Part shown: positions 18,911-28,048 of the stretch, piece after piece | Numbering within the stretch: the stretch's first letter is position 1 | Layout of the letters: every line of letters begins with the position of its first letter | DNA from: Hathewaya histolytica | GTDB lineage: Bacteria > Bacillota > Clostridia > Clostridiales > Clostridiaceae | NCBI RefSeq assembly: GCF_901482605.1 | Contig: NZ_LR590481.1 | Coordinates: forward strand, 930,001 to 994,000 | Length of the DNA stretch: 64,000 nt | Direction: 5' to 3' | Notes under the pieces: generated by a model | Told to the model about the DNA's origin: nothing | The model's database searches: none | The model's input: the letters and a program-made list of their open reading frames with translations, nothing else | Made by a program: the position numbers and the translations under genes

Positions 18911-19987
18911 ATGCTAGATTTATATGTTTATAGTGAGGGTAAAAAATTAAGATGTGGATACACTACAGGTTCTTGTGCCGCATCTTCTGCTAAGGCGGCA
19001 ACCTATATGCTATATACAGGAGATACTGTAGAGGAAGTTCTTATAGATACACCTAAAGGCATAAGGCTCAATATTCCCATAGAGAAGATTAGACGTGGAG
19101 AGGATTTTGTTGAGTGTTGTGTTATAAAGGATGGTGGGGACGATCCAGATGCTACTCATGGTCTTGAAATTTGGGCTAGGGCCGAAATAAGAGATAGTGG
19201 TTATAGCCTAAAAGGTGGAGATGGAGTAGGCATGGTCATGGGAGAAGGGTTATATGTGCCTAAAGGTGAGTGGGCTATTAATCCTGTTCCAAGACGCATG
19301 ATAAAAAAAGAAGTTATGGAAGTGCTTCCAGAGGGTAAAGGTGTTGAGATTACTATATTTGTACCTGGTGGTGCAGAAGTTGCAAAGAAGACTTTTAATC
19401 CTAGACTAAATATAATTGGGGGTATTTCTATTTTAGGAACTACAGGTATTGTAACGCCAATGTCAGAGGAAGCTTTAAAAGATTCTGTAAAACTTGAGAT
19501 GAATCAAAAGTTTGCAACAGGTGTTACGGAGCCCATACTTGTATTTGGAAATATGGGAGAGGATATGTGCCGTGAACTAAATCTTAATATAAATAATACG
19601 GTTACCATGTCTAACTATGTAGGTTTTGCCCTAGAATGTGCAGGAACTCTTGGAATTAAGAAGATAACTATGGTAGGGCATATAGGAAAGATGAGTAAGA
19701 TATCTGCCGGATGTTTTCAAACACATAGTAGGGTATCTGATGTAAGACTAGAAGTCTTAGCACTTGAACTTGCCTTAATTGGAGCACCTACAGATTTAGT
19801 TAAAAGGGTTTATGCAGAGAAGACCACAGAAGGAGCCATAGAAATAATACCAGAAGAATATAATATAATTTATAAAAACATAGGTGACAAGATTAAAGAG
19901 AGAATAAAGATCTATAGTCATGGAGGAATAGAAGCAGAAGTTGCTCTCTACTCCATGAAAAAAGGAATTTTATATAAGTCTTTTTAA
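18911..19987 (+). CDS. cbiD: Cobalt-precorrin-5B C1-methyltransferase
   Basis: A 358-residue CbiD, the C1 methyltransferase specific to the anaerobic branch. The N-terminal signature [18 protein letters not shown] is clear, as are [11 protein letters not shown] and [11 protein letters not shown]. It starts 16 bp after cbiC. Its presence, with cbiK and cbiG, shows the early cobalt insertion route rather than the oxygen-dependent one. Confidence 0.95.
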   Translation: MLDLYVYSEGKKLRCGYTTGSCAASSAKAATYMLYTGDTVEEVLIDTPKGIRLNIPIEKIRRGEDFVECCVIKDGGDDPDATHGLEIWARAEIRDSGYSLKGGDGVGMVMGEGLYVPKGEWAINPVPRRMIKKEVMEVLPEGKGVEITIFVPGGAEVAKKTFNPRLNIIGGISILGTTGIVTPMSEEALKDSVKLEMNQKFATGVTEPILVFGNMGEDMCRELNLNINNTVTMSNYVGFALECAGTLGIKKITMVGHIGKMSKISAGCFQTHSRVSDVRLEVLALELALIGAPTDLVKRVYAEKTTEGAIEIIPEEYNIIYKNIGDKIKERIKIYSHGGIEAEVALYSMKKGILYKSF

Positions 19988-20039
19988 AATTCGTAAATTA
20001 CTTTATAAAAATTTGTATTTATAAGAAGGAGTTTTAGAT

Positions 20040-20687
20040 ATGGAAAGTAAAACTGCCTTAAAAAATAGTTTTAAAGAAAAAACACAGTTATATGTAATAG
20101 GTCTTGGCCCAGGTCATACCGACTATATTTTACCTAAGGCTCTTAAATCTCTTCATGAAGTATCTGCAGTAGTTGGCTTTAGCCGTGCTATGGAAAGTAT
20201 AGACTTTGTAGATAATAAAAAGATTATAATAAAAGGGCTAAAGGATTTAAAAGAACTCTATGAAAAGGGAGAGTATGAATCTTTAGGTATAATAGCATCA
20301 GGCGATCCTTGTTATTATGGTATTACAAATTATGTTAAAAATAATATCTCAAAAGACGTTAAGGTGGTTCCAGGACTTAGTTCTTTTCAATATTTAAGTT
20401 CAAGGCTTGCCCTTCCTTGGCAAGATGCCTATGTAGGTAGTATGCATGGAAGAGAAGAGTCTTTTATAGAAAAGGTAAAGAGTTATAAACTAAGTTTTTG
20501 GCTTGTGGATAATAAATTTACTCCAAAGGTATTATGTGAAATGCTTAATAAAGAAAATATAAAAGGAAATGCATATGTTGGAGAAAATTTATCCTATGAT
20601 AATGAGAGAATATTTAAGGGAACTATAGAAGAAGTAACTTTAGAAGAGTTCACTGAACTTAGTGTACTTGTCATAGAGAGGGAATAG
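20040..20687 (+). CDS. cbiE: Cobalt-precorrin-7 C5-methyltransferase
   Basis: A 215-residue tetrapyrrole methylase, CbiE. The signature LYVIGLGPGHTDYILPKA gives the SAM-binding entry, with ASGDPCYYG and VPGLSSFQYLSSRL later. It is separate from cbiT here, while some species fuse the two as CobL. The ~16 residues before the conserved entry are slightly long for the family; the ATG at 20040 behind AAGGAG is kept. It precedes cbiT, its partner in C5/C15 methylation. Confidence 0.93.
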   Translation: MESKTALKNSFKEKTQLYVIGLGPGHTDYILPKALKSLHEVSAVVGFSRAMESIDFVDNKKIIIKGLKDLKELYEKGEYESLGIIASGDPCYYGITNYVKNNISKDVKVVPGLSSFQYLSSRLALPWQDAYVGSMHGREESFIEKVKSYKLSFWLVDNKFTPKVLCEMLNKENIKGNAYVGENLSYDNERIFKGTIEEVTLEEFTELSVLVIERE

Positions 20688-20733
20688 ATAGTATTTAAAT
20701 CAGATACTCAGAAAAAGTGAGGTGGATGTATAC

Positions 20734-21294
20734 ATGAAATATATAAGAGATGAAGAATTTATTCGTGGCGATTGTCCTATGACTAAGGAAGAAATAAGAA
20801 TTTTAAGTATTTCTAAAATGAATCTTAGAGAAGACTCTGATGTACTTGATGTAGGAGCAGGCACAGGTTCTGTTACAGTTCAAGCAGCCAAGATTTGCTC
20901 TAAGGGTAGTGTTATAGGAATAGAAAAAGATCCTGCTGCATTAGATACTATTTATAAAAATATAGAAAAGTTTGAAGCTCATAATTTAAAAGTTTTAGAA
21001 GGAACTGCTATGGAGCACATGAAAACTATGAATAATCAGTTTGATTCTATATTTGTAGGTGGAAGTAGTGGAGAACTTGAAGATATAATTGAAGAATCTT
21101 ATAGAATGCTTAAAGATAGTGGAGTTATGGTTTTAAACTTTATAACTTTAAACAATGTATATAAGGCTATGGAGAAGTTAAAAGAATTAAAATGTAAGGT
21201 TGAATGTATTCAAGTAGCTGTAAGCAAGACACGTGGTCAGAGCTATATGTTAACTGCTTTAAATCCAATTTTTATTGTAAGGGCAGAGAAATAA
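20734..21294 (+). CDS. cbiT: Cobalt-precorrin-6B C15-methyltransferase (decarboxylating)
   Basis: A 186-residue Rossmann-fold SAM methyltransferase, CbiT, which methylates C15 and decarboxylates the C12 acetate. The SAM motif LDVGAGTGSVTVQAA is visible, as is the N-terminal FIRGDCPMTKEEIR that marks the family. The ATG at 20734 is preferred: GAGGTGG ends 8 bases before it, and the in-frame GTG at 20722 lies inside that site. Confidence 0.94.
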   Translation: MKYIRDEEFIRGDCPMTKEEIRILSISKMNLREDSDVLDVGAGTGSVTVQAAKICSKGSVIGIEKDPAALDTIYKNIEKFEAHNLKVLEGTAMEHMKTMNNQFDSIFVGGSSGELEDIIEESYRMLKDSGVMVLNFITLNNVYKAMEKLKELKCKVECIQVAVSKTRGQSYMLTALNPIFIVRAEK

Positions 21295-21306
21295 GGAGGA
21301 AAATTA

Positions 21307-21972
21307 ATGGCAACTTTATATGGAATAGGCGTAGGTCCTGGAGACAAAGAATTAATCACAGTTAAAGCTATAAATACTTTAAAAAAGGCAGATGTAGTTG
21401 TAGTTCCCACTGCAATGAGTGGTGGAAAGAGTATAGCTTATGAAATTGCAGAAGAGTATATACCAGAGGGTGTAGAAGTTGTATTTAAGCATTTTCCAAT
21501 GGGTGGAGAAGAACAAGAAGCTAAAATACTTGAGGCATACAAGGAAGTTGCAAGATTTATTGAAGATGGAAAAAATGTTGCCTTCTTAACTATAGGAGAT
21601 CCTTTTGTATTTAGTACATACACATATCTTCTAAATCACGTTAGAGAGAGAGGATTTGATGTAGAGACAGTTCCAGGAATAACTTCTTTCTGCGCATCAG
21701 CATCCCTAGTTGGAGAGCCATTAGTAATTGGAGATGAACCTCTTTTAGTACTTCCAGCAACTAGACTTGAATCAGTTAAAGATGAAAAATTTCTTGTTAT
21801 AATGAAAGTTTATAGAATAGAAGAAAAAGTTGTGAATTTCTTAGAAGAAAAAGGATTTAAGTATGTTTTAGTTAAGAGAGCTGGAAGAGAAGGACAGGAA
21901 ATTTTAAGAAATAGAGAAGATATTATAAATTCTAGAGATTATATGAGTCTTATTATTGCAAGACGTGACTAA
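21307..21972 (+). CDS. cbiL: Cobalt-factor II / precorrin-2 C20-methyltransferase
   Basis: A 221-residue tetrapyrrole methylase, CbiL, which acts right after cobalt insertion. The entry LYGIGVGPGDKELITVKA, then LTIGDPFVFSTYTYL and VPGITSFCASASL, are diagnostic of the C20 enzyme. Start behind AAGGAGGAAA, 12 bp after cbiT. Confidence 0.94.
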   Translation: MATLYGIGVGPGDKELITVKAINTLKKADVVVVPTAMSGGKSIAYEIAEEYIPEGVEVVFKHFPMGGEEQEAKILEAYKEVARFIEDGKNVAFLTIGDPFVFSTYTYLLNHVRERGFDVETVPGITSFCASASLVGEPLVIGDEPLLVLPATRLESVKDEKFLVIMKVYRIEEKVVNFLEEKGFKYVLVKRAGREGQEILRNREDIINSRDYMSLIIARRD

Positions 21973-22017
21973 TCATAAATATAAAACAAATTTATAAAAG
22001 CCTTAAGGAGGAACACT

Positions 22018-22770
22018 ATGATATATTTTATTGGAGCAGGCCCTGGAGATGTAGATTTAATAACAGTAAAGGGAAGAGATACTTTAGCTAAAGCTGATAT
22101 TGTTATATATGCAGGTTCATTAGTTAGCCCGAAACATTTAGAATTCTGTAAAGAGGGAGTTGAAAAGTACAACTCAGCTTCTATGAACTTAGATGAAGTT
22201 ATAGAGGTTATGTTAAAAGGTGAAGCAGAGGGAAAAACTATAGTAAGACTTCACACAGGAGATCCTGCAATATATGGTGCTATAAAAGAGCAAATGGATG
22301 AACTTGACAATCATGGTGATATTAAATATGAAGTTATTCCAGGAGTAAGTTCTTGTACAGCAGCTGCTGCAGCTATTAAAAAAGAATTTACACTACCTTC
22401 TATAACTCAAACTTTAATTTTAACAAGGGTAGAAGGAAGAACTCCAGTACCAGAGACAGAGGACCTTGAGCATTTAGCTAGAATAGGAGCTTCTATGGCG
22501 ATATTCTTATCTATTAGCATGATTGATAAGGTAGTTGCAAAACTAAGAAGTGGATATGGAAGAAACGTTCCAATAGCAATAGTTGAAAGAGCTACTTGGG
22601 AAGATCAAAGAGTAATCTATGGAACATTAGATGATATAGCAGAAAAAGTTAAGGCTGCTGGTATTACAAAATGCGCTCAAATTTTAGTAGGTGACTTTAT
22701 AGACTGTGAATATGAGAAGAGTAAATTATACGATAAAACTTTTACTCATATGTTTAGAGAAGGAAAATAG
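22018..22770 (+). CDS. cbiF: Cobalt-precorrin-4 C11-methyltransferase
   Basis: A 250-residue tetrapyrrole methylase, CbiF. Signatures: IYFIGAGPGDVDLITVKG, LHTGDPAIYGAIKEQMD, PGVSSCTAAAAAI and the C-terminal VERATWEDQRVIYGTL. Start behind AAGGAGGAAC; only 5 bp separate its stop from cbiG. Confidence 0.95.
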   Translation: MIYFIGAGPGDVDLITVKGRDTLAKADIVIYAGSLVSPKHLEFCKEGVEKYNSASMNLDEVIEVMLKGEAEGKTIVRLHTGDPAIYGAIKEQMDELDNHGDIKYEVIPGVSSCTAAAAAIKKEFTLPSITQTLILTRVEGRTPVPETEDLEHLARIGASMAIFLSISMIDKVVAKLRSGYGRNVPIAIVERATWEDQRVIYGTLDDIAEKVKAAGITKCAQILVGDFIDCEYEKSKLYDKTFTHMFREGK

Positions 22771-22775
22771 ATCTA

Positions 22776-23798
22776 ATGCTTGAAATTAAACAAAAAAACT
22801 TTCTAGCCATAATCTGCGTTACAGAGGAAGGTCATTTAATCAGCGAGAAAATAAAAAATACTTTTGATGCAAGGGTATATAGAAGAGAGGATGTTAAATC
22901 TATTGGAATTAAAGAAGTTTCAAAAGAAGCTTTCTCTAAATATAATTTTGTGATTTTTATATCTTCTACGGGGATTGCAGTAAGAAGTATATCCTCTCTT
23001 GTAAAGAGCAAAACAGAAGATCCTGGAGTGCTAGTTATCGATAATAGTTCAAGATATGTAATTTCACTTTTAAGTGGTCATATTGGTGGTGCCAACGAAC
23101 TTACGGAGAGTATAGCAGAAATTTTAGGTGCAGAGCCTATAATAACTACAGCAACGGATAATTTGGGTATTACCGCTCCAGACATGGTAGCTAAGAAAAA
23201 TAACTTAATTATAGATAATATGAAAATATGCAAGGATGTAGCTGCTTTCTTAGTTCATAGAGATAAGGTTGGTTTTTTAGATAAAAATGGAGTTATAGAT
23301 ATTCCTAAGGGATATACACCTTATAATAATGAAACTAGTAAGCACGTTAAGGCGTTAGTTTTAGTTACAAATGAAGATTCTACAAAAGATTATGGAATAC
23401 CAGTTTTAAAACTTATAAGACAAAATATAGTTCTAGGAATTGGATGTAAGAAGGATTATCCAGAAGATACTATGGAGGAAAAAGTTTTTAAAACTTTAAG
23501 GGAATATAATATAGATAAAAGATCTATAAAAGCCATAGGAACTGCTTGGGTTAAGGCAGAAGAAAAGGCTATTATAAGTCTTAGTAAGACCTTAAATTGC
23601 GCTATGAAGACTTATACAAAAGAAGAAATACAAAGGGTACATCACCACTATAAAGGCTCTGATTTTGTAGAGAAGAATATAGGAGTTCGTGCTGTTTGTG
23701 AACCTTCCTGTGAACTTTTAGGAGGAAGACTTATAACGGATAAACTTCCCCTAGAGGGCATGACCTTATGTATTGGAGTTTTAGAAGAAAGGGAGTAA
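22776..23798 (+). CDS. cbiG: Cobalt-precorrin-5A hydrolase
   Basis: A 340-residue CbiG that opens the delta-lactone ring of cobalt-precorrin-5A, releasing acetaldehyde, the step that contracts the ring in the anaerobic route. The central domain has LLSGHIGGANELTESIA and the C-terminal domain has VLGIGCKKDYPEDTMEE. The start lies 5 bp after cbiF and uses a weak AGAAGGA site within the cbiF end, suggesting translational coupling. Confidence 0.93.
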   Translation: MLEIKQKNFLAIICVTEEGHLISEKIKNTFDARVYRREDVKSIGIKEVSKEAFSKYNFVIFISSTGIAVRSISSLVKSKTEDPGVLVIDNSSRYVISLLSGHIGGANELTESIAEILGAEPIITTATDNLGITAPDMVAKKNNLIIDNMKICKDVAAFLVHRDKVGFLDKNGVIDIPKGYTPYNNETSKHVKALVLVTNEDSTKDYGIPVLKLIRQNIVLGIGCKKDYPEDTMEEKVFKTLREYNIDKRSIKAIGTAWVKAEEKAIISLSKTLNCAMKTYTKEEIQRVHHHYKGSDFVEKNIGVRAVCEPSCELLGGRLITDKLPLEGMTLCIGVLEERE

Positions 23799-23803
23799 AA
23801 TAT

Positions 23804-24526
23804 ATGAAAAAATTATATGTTATAGGAATTGGACCAGGTGGATTAGACCACTTAACTATAAAAGCTAAAAAAGCCATAGAAGAAAGTGATGTAATAGTTG
23901 GATATACTAAGTATATACAAATGATTAAACCCCTTTTAGATGGAAAAGAAGTTTTTTCAACAGGTATGAAAGGTGAAGAGGAAAGATGTAAGAAAGCTAT
24001 AGAATTTGCAGAGGATAAGATTGTGTCTGTAGTAAGTACAGGAGATGCTGGAATCTATGGTATGGCAGGATTAATTCTTCAACTTAAAAATGATGCAGCT
24101 ATAGAAATTGTTCCAGGAGTTACAGCTTCTTCAGCAGCAGCTTCTGTTCTAGGAGCACCACTTATGCATGATAACTGCAATATTAGTTTAAGTGACCTTA
24201 TGACTCCATATGAACTAATTAAAAAAAGAGTAGAAAATGCAGCAGAAGCTGATTTTATAATTTCCCTATATAATCCTAAAAGTAAAGGAAGACCTCATTA
24301 TCTAGCAGAATGTTTAGATTTAGTTAGAAAATACAGAAAAGGTAATACTCCAATAGGTGTTGTTAGACATGCATTAAGAGAAGGACAAGAAGTTCATCTA
24401 TTTACACTAGATAACTTTGATCCAGAAGTTGTTGATATGTTTTCTATGGTAGTAATCGGAAATAGTCAAAGCTATATGGAAAATGAAAGAATTATAACTC
24501 CAAGAGGATATAAAGTAGAAAAGTAA
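23804..24526 (+). CDS. cbiH: Cobalt-factor III / precorrin-3B C17-methyltransferase
   Basis: A 240-residue tetrapyrrole methylase, CbiH, which methylates C17 and drives ring contraction. Signatures: LYVIGIGPGGLDHLTIKA, VSTGDAGIYGMAGLI, VPGVTASSAAASVLGAPL and LYNPKSKGRPHYL. The ATG at 23804 is chosen (site AAAGGGAG); an earlier in-frame start at 23768 would overlap cbiG and add non-family residues. Confidence 0.95.
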   Translation: MKKLYVIGIGPGGLDHLTIKAKKAIEESDVIVGYTKYIQMIKPLLDGKEVFSTGMKGEEERCKKAIEFAEDKIVSVVSTGDAGIYGMAGLILQLKNDAAIEIVPGVTASSAAASVLGAPLMHDNCNISLSDLMTPYELIKKRVENAAEADFIISLYNPKSKGRPHYLAECLDLVRKYRKGNTPIGVVRHALREGQEVHLFTLDNFDPEVVDMFSMVVIGNSQSYMENERIITPRGYKVEK

Positions 24527-24639
24527 TATAGTTTATTTAATTGAAGCTGTATGACAATAAAGTACACTAATAAAGTTTGTTGTATAGTAGAGTTGTTAAA
24601 TAAATTAAGAAATTAAATAGAAGTTATTAAGTAGCACGG

Positions 24640-24699
24640 AAATATAACTTGCAGATTATTAGCAATATAGAATTTGCTATGAGTTTGCAAGTTATATTT
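24640..24699 (+). repeat. Compound hairpin upstream of cbiJ
   Basis: A 14-bp perfect inverted repeat, AAATATAACTTGCA (24640-24653) with TGCAAGTTATATTT (24686-24699). It encloses a second 5-bp stem AGCAA/TTGCT (24661-24665 with 24674-24678) and is followed by T/A-rich sequence. It lies in the only long gap of the cbi operon (215 bp between cbiH and the cbiJ start). It could be a partial terminator, an RNA processing site or a small mobile remnant. Confidence 0.7.
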
Positions 24700-24741
24700 T
24701 ATATAAAATACACAAATACAAGCAAAAAAGGAGTGATATTT

Positions 24742-25512
24742 ATGATAGGTTTAATTTTAGGAACGTCAGAAGGAAAGAAAATACTATCTCTATTAAATGA
24801 ATTTACAGAGGATATATTTGTATCTACGGCAACTCAATATGGTGGAGATTTACTTAAAGATTATAAACACAAAATATTAAATACTACTCCTATGGATTAT
24901 GATAAAATGGTGGAAACTATAAAAAAATATAATATCACTACTTTTGTAGATGGTTCCCATCCTTATGCATTAGTTGTAACTGAAAATTTAAAAAAAGCAT
25001 GCATGGATACTGGAATAAACTATTTAAGATATGAAAGACCATCTGTTGTAGAGCCTTATGAAAAATATAAAGATGTAATTGTGGTAGAAGATTATGAGGA
25101 ACTTTATAGTAATTTAAAAGATTTAAAGGGAACTATATTAAATACTACAGGTAGTAGAAATATTAAAAGGGTATTAGATTTAAACTTAGAAAATAGGATA
25201 ATTCATAGGGTACTTCCAACACTTAAGGTAATGCAAGAATTAGATGAACTTCATATAATGCCAGAGGACATAGTTGCAATAAAAGGTCCTATAAGCTATG
25301 ATCTTAACATGACTTTTATAAAGGAACATGAAGCCAATGTTATTTTAATGAAAGATAGTGGAGTACAAGGTGGAACAGAAGAAAAACTAAAGGCTGCTTT
25401 AGACAGTGGAATTAAGGCTTTTGTAATAGGGCGTAAGAAGATTAATAAGGAAAATGTATTCTATTCAGAGGAATCCTTAGTTCAACATATAAAGGAAAAC
25501 AATTTAACATAA
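24742..25512 (+). CDS. cbiJ: Cobalt-precorrin-6A reductase
   Basis: A 256-residue CbiJ/CobK-type reductase, which reduces the macrocycle of (cobalt-)precorrin-6A with a nicotinamide cofactor. Signatures: IGLILGTSEGKKILSLL, VDGSHPYALVVTENLKKAC, LRYERPS and ILNTTGSRNIKRV. The start at 24742 follows AAAGGAGTG; a longer frame from 24649 begins inside a hairpin and is rejected. It follows cbiH after a 215-bp gap containing that hairpin, so its expression may be set separately from the rest of the operon. Confidence 0.94.
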   Translation: MIGLILGTSEGKKILSLLNEFTEDIFVSTATQYGGDLLKDYKHKILNTTPMDYDKMVETIKKYNITTFVDGSHPYALVVTENLKKACMDTGINYLRYERPSVVEPYEKYKDVIVVEDYEELYSNLKDLKGTILNTTGSRNIKRVLDLNLENRIIHRVLPTLKVMQELDELHIMPEDIVAIKGPISYDLNMTFIKEHEANVILMKDSGVQGGTEEKLKAALDSGIKAFVIGRKKINKENVFYSEESLVQHIKENNLT

Positions 25513-25543
25513 ATAATATATAAACAAAAGGAGAGGGGTAATT

Positions 25544-25756
25544 GTGCAAGTAAGTTTCTGTAAAGAAAATACACAGATAAAAGAAGTATATGAAAAGATA
25601 TATAGTAGTCATCCAGAGTATAGAATTACTTGGAATAAGTGTATAGGTGAGTGTTCAAAATGTAGCTATAAATATATAGCTAGAGTAGAGGGGAAATTTA
25701 TAGAGGGGGATACTGCAGAAGAGTTATATGAAAAAATTATAAATTTTTCTAAATAA
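25544..25756 (+). CDS. Small Cys-containing DUF1450/UPF0349-like protein
   Basis: A 70-residue protein starting at GTG behind GGAGAGGGG. It resembles the DUF1450/UPF0349 (YuzB-like) family: an FC near the N-terminus (VSFCKEN), a CIGECSKC cluster (four Cys with C6), and the ending VEGKFIEGDTAEELYEKI. Family function is not established; the Cys pattern suggests a metal or Fe-S site. It lies 31 bp after cbiJ and before the operon terminator, so it is probably cotranscribed with cobalamin genes. Confidence 0.75.
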   Translation: MQVSFCKENTQIKEVYEKIYSSHPEYRITWNKCIGECSKCSYKYIARVEGKFIEGDTAEELYEKIINFSK

Positions 25757-25793
25757 GAATTAATATAGAGTTATATATAATTAAAAAAGAAGA

Positions 25794-25839
25794 ATTAAAA
25801 TAAAAGTGGAGAATAAGTATTCACCACTTTTATTTTAAT
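25794..25839. terminator. Bidirectional terminator, cbi operon / gerAC
   Basis: ATTAAAATAAAAGTGG pairs with CCACTTTTATTTTAAT, with inner stem GAATA/TATTC. It ends the cobalamin operon and overlaps the stop of the convergent gerAC. Confidence 0.85.
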
Positions 25840-26986
25840 CATTATTCATATCGGTATTTCTTCCAGGGGATATTATCTTAGAATTTACTTTAACATTTAT
25901 TTTGGCATTTTTTATATACTTAAAGTCATCATAACCACTATTTTTTCCGAATTTAGCAAGAGCATATTTACCAAGGTCAAAAATATCAGTTTCATATTCT
26001 TCTATAGATTTTTTTATCATATTATTTAAATCCTTTTCAACTAAGGAGTTTAATTTTTCTTCTATATTTTTTCTACTTTTATATGTTTTTTTATTATCTT
26101 TATCTCCTAATGTGTTAACAGCAATCATACATTCAAGTCCTACAGATATATTATATACTAAGGTCTCATTTTCTTTTGAAACATTTACTTTAACTTTATT
26201 TTTTGATGAAAAATCAGCAAACTCTTTACATTCATCATCTAATAAGTTTAAGTACCCACTTACACCACTGTTTCTGATCATATTTATTAACCTAGCTTCT
26301 TTTAAGTCTGTTATGGATACTAATTTAGTATTTTTAAAAATTGCAAGGCCAGATAAAGCTTGCTTACCATCTTGAACATCTATAACAGGTAAAATTATTT
26401 CTCGTCCTTTTTGGTGATGCATTTTTAGAATTTCTGCAATGCTATAATCTTTAGCATAAAAGTTAGCTTTATTTGCAAAGTATAATAGATTATAAAGATC
26501 TTCAGATAGTGTAGCTGTTCTAGGCTGAGATGTACTTAATTCTTTTACGTCTTTAGTTGTTACAGCAACAAAAGCATTTTCATTTCTATCATCATTTCTT
26601 AAAAATGTATCAAGTATATCATCAATTCCGTCTTTTGCTTTCCCTTCATTAATTAAGTACAGGAGCTCATCACCTAAAACCCTAGTTTTAGATATTTTTG
26701 AATTAGATAGATTAAAAGCTTCATATAAAGAAAAAGAAGAACCTTCCACATACTCCCCCTTAATAGAATTAGAACCTTGATCAAAAGATAGTATTTCAGA
26801 GTAGATATGATTTTTCCTATTATCTTTTTTATCCTTTTGAAATACTATTCCTACAATTACAGCAATTTTTTCTATAGGTTCAGAATTATAACATCCTGAA
26901 AATAAGAGAGTAGAGCATAGCATTAATGATATAATTTTAAATTTATTAAAGTGATTTTTTCGATACAAATTTATTATTTTTATCAC
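25835..26986 (-). CDS. gerAC: Spore germinant receptor lipoprotein, Ger(x)C family
   Basis: A 383-residue Ger(x)C protein, the lipoprotein subunit of a GerA-type nutrient germinant receptor. The N-terminal lipobox is visible (CSTLLFSGC, with Cys lipidation expected), followed by NSEPIEKIAVIVGI. It overlaps the end of the preceding gerAB frame by 41 bp. A later in-frame Met (residue 22) could be the true start. In the spore the protein would sit on the outer face of the inner membrane. The partner gerAB is frameshifted here, so the complex may not assemble. Confidence 0.9.
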   Translation of the reverse strand: MIKIINLYRKNHFNKFKIISLMLCSTLLFSGCYNSEPIEKIAVIVGIVFQKDKKDNRKNHIYSEILSFDQGSNSIKGEYVEGSSFSLYEAFNLSNSKISKTRVLGDELLYLINEGKAKDGIDDILDTFLRNDDRNENAFVAVTTKDVKELSTSQPRTATLSEDLYNLLYFANKANFYAKDYSIAEILKMHHQKGREIILPVIDVQDGKQALSGLAIFKNTKLVSITDLKEARLINMIRNSGVSGYLNLLDDECKEFADFSSKNKVKVNVSKENETLVYNISVGLECMIAVNTLGDKDNKKTYKSRKNIEEKLNSLVEKDLNNMIKKSIEEYETDIFDLGKYALAKFGKNSGYDDFKYIKNAKINVKVNSKIISPGRNTDMNND

Positions 26987-28048
26987 CTCTTCTTATTCCA
27001 AACTTAAATATACATATAATAAAGGAGATCAAAACAATAATATATAAAATTATATTAGTAATAGTTGAAAGAGGGATAATGTATTTCACCCTATATGTTT
27101 GATAGAATATAGCTAATAGTGCCGAGGCGGTGATTAGGGGTAAAAGTATAATAAACAAAATTTTATTAGAAATTTTCTTATACAAACTTTTTACAACATA
27201 ACTCATCTGATAGTTTTGAAAAGCTGACGTTGCTAAGATTGTGAAACTCCATGTAAGCATAAATAGTTCCTTAAAATCAGAAAACAGAGGAAGTCTAATT
27301 ACTTCAAAGCAAAATATAACTGGAAATGTTAGTTTACCAGTTAACTCATAGCCTAAGTAATAAATAATTGAAAAAACACTTATAGCATATAGTAATATTA
27401 TGGTTCCAATACCATACATACTAGATTTCAGTAGGTGTTTATCTTCATCTAGAAGATACATAATAAAAAAAGTACTTTCTGCACCAGTATATGCTAAAAT
27501 TGATTTAGGTAATGAGCTAAATATCTTTTTGTAGGAAGATACTACAGGAAGTACATTTTTAACATCACCTTTGTACATGAGAATACATGGAACTAAAAGA
27601 ATGGGTATTACAAAAAATAGTACAAAGGTAGACAATCTTCCGATTATATTAATATCCTTAGAACATATAAGAATAGATAAAGCAGAAATTATAATAGCTA
27701 TAATACATACTGGCATATACCTTGCAAAAGACATTTTAATTACTAAAGTAAATTTACAGTATTTTGAATTAATGAATGGATAAAGAAAAAACAAAACAAA
27801 ATTTTTGAAAGAGTTTTTCCATATAAACATTCTAATAGACTTGCAAAATCTTTTCTTTCTGTTTGTTTATACAAAAAATAGACAATAAGAATAATAAGTA
27901 AAGAAGGTATACCTGAAAGTATAGCCGATATCCATGCACTTTGTTCTGATACTTTAGCCAAATCGGAGGCTAAGGATAATATTCCTATGCCTAAAAATGA
28001 ATTAACTAACAATCCAAAGTAATCTTTAATCGTTATCTTTTTTTGCAT
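26946..28048 (-). pseudogene. gerAB: gerAB-type spore permease, frameshifted
   Basis: The GerAB (APC-like) permease subunit is split over two frames. The first frame, 28048 down to 27743, gives the family N-terminus (KITIKDYFGLLVNSFLGIGI) and breaks off after FFFIHSLIQNTVNLL. The second frame carries the rest, from about SKYCKFTLVIKMSFARYMPV to the end at 26946, with the remaining transmembrane segments. Restoring one missing base near 27760-27766 (an A-run on the coding strand) joins the halves into a normal ~365-residue protein. The gene start has a GGAGAAAAA site and overlaps gerAA by 23 bp. It is a true mutation or a sequencing error; nothing suggests programmed frameshifting. Confidence 0.85.

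Noticed and set aside
26946-28048. Programmed ribosomal frameshifting as explanation for the split gerAB
   Set aside because: No slippery heptamer with a downstream structure was seen, and intact gerAB genes elsewhere do not use it; a plain mutation or sequencing error is simpler.
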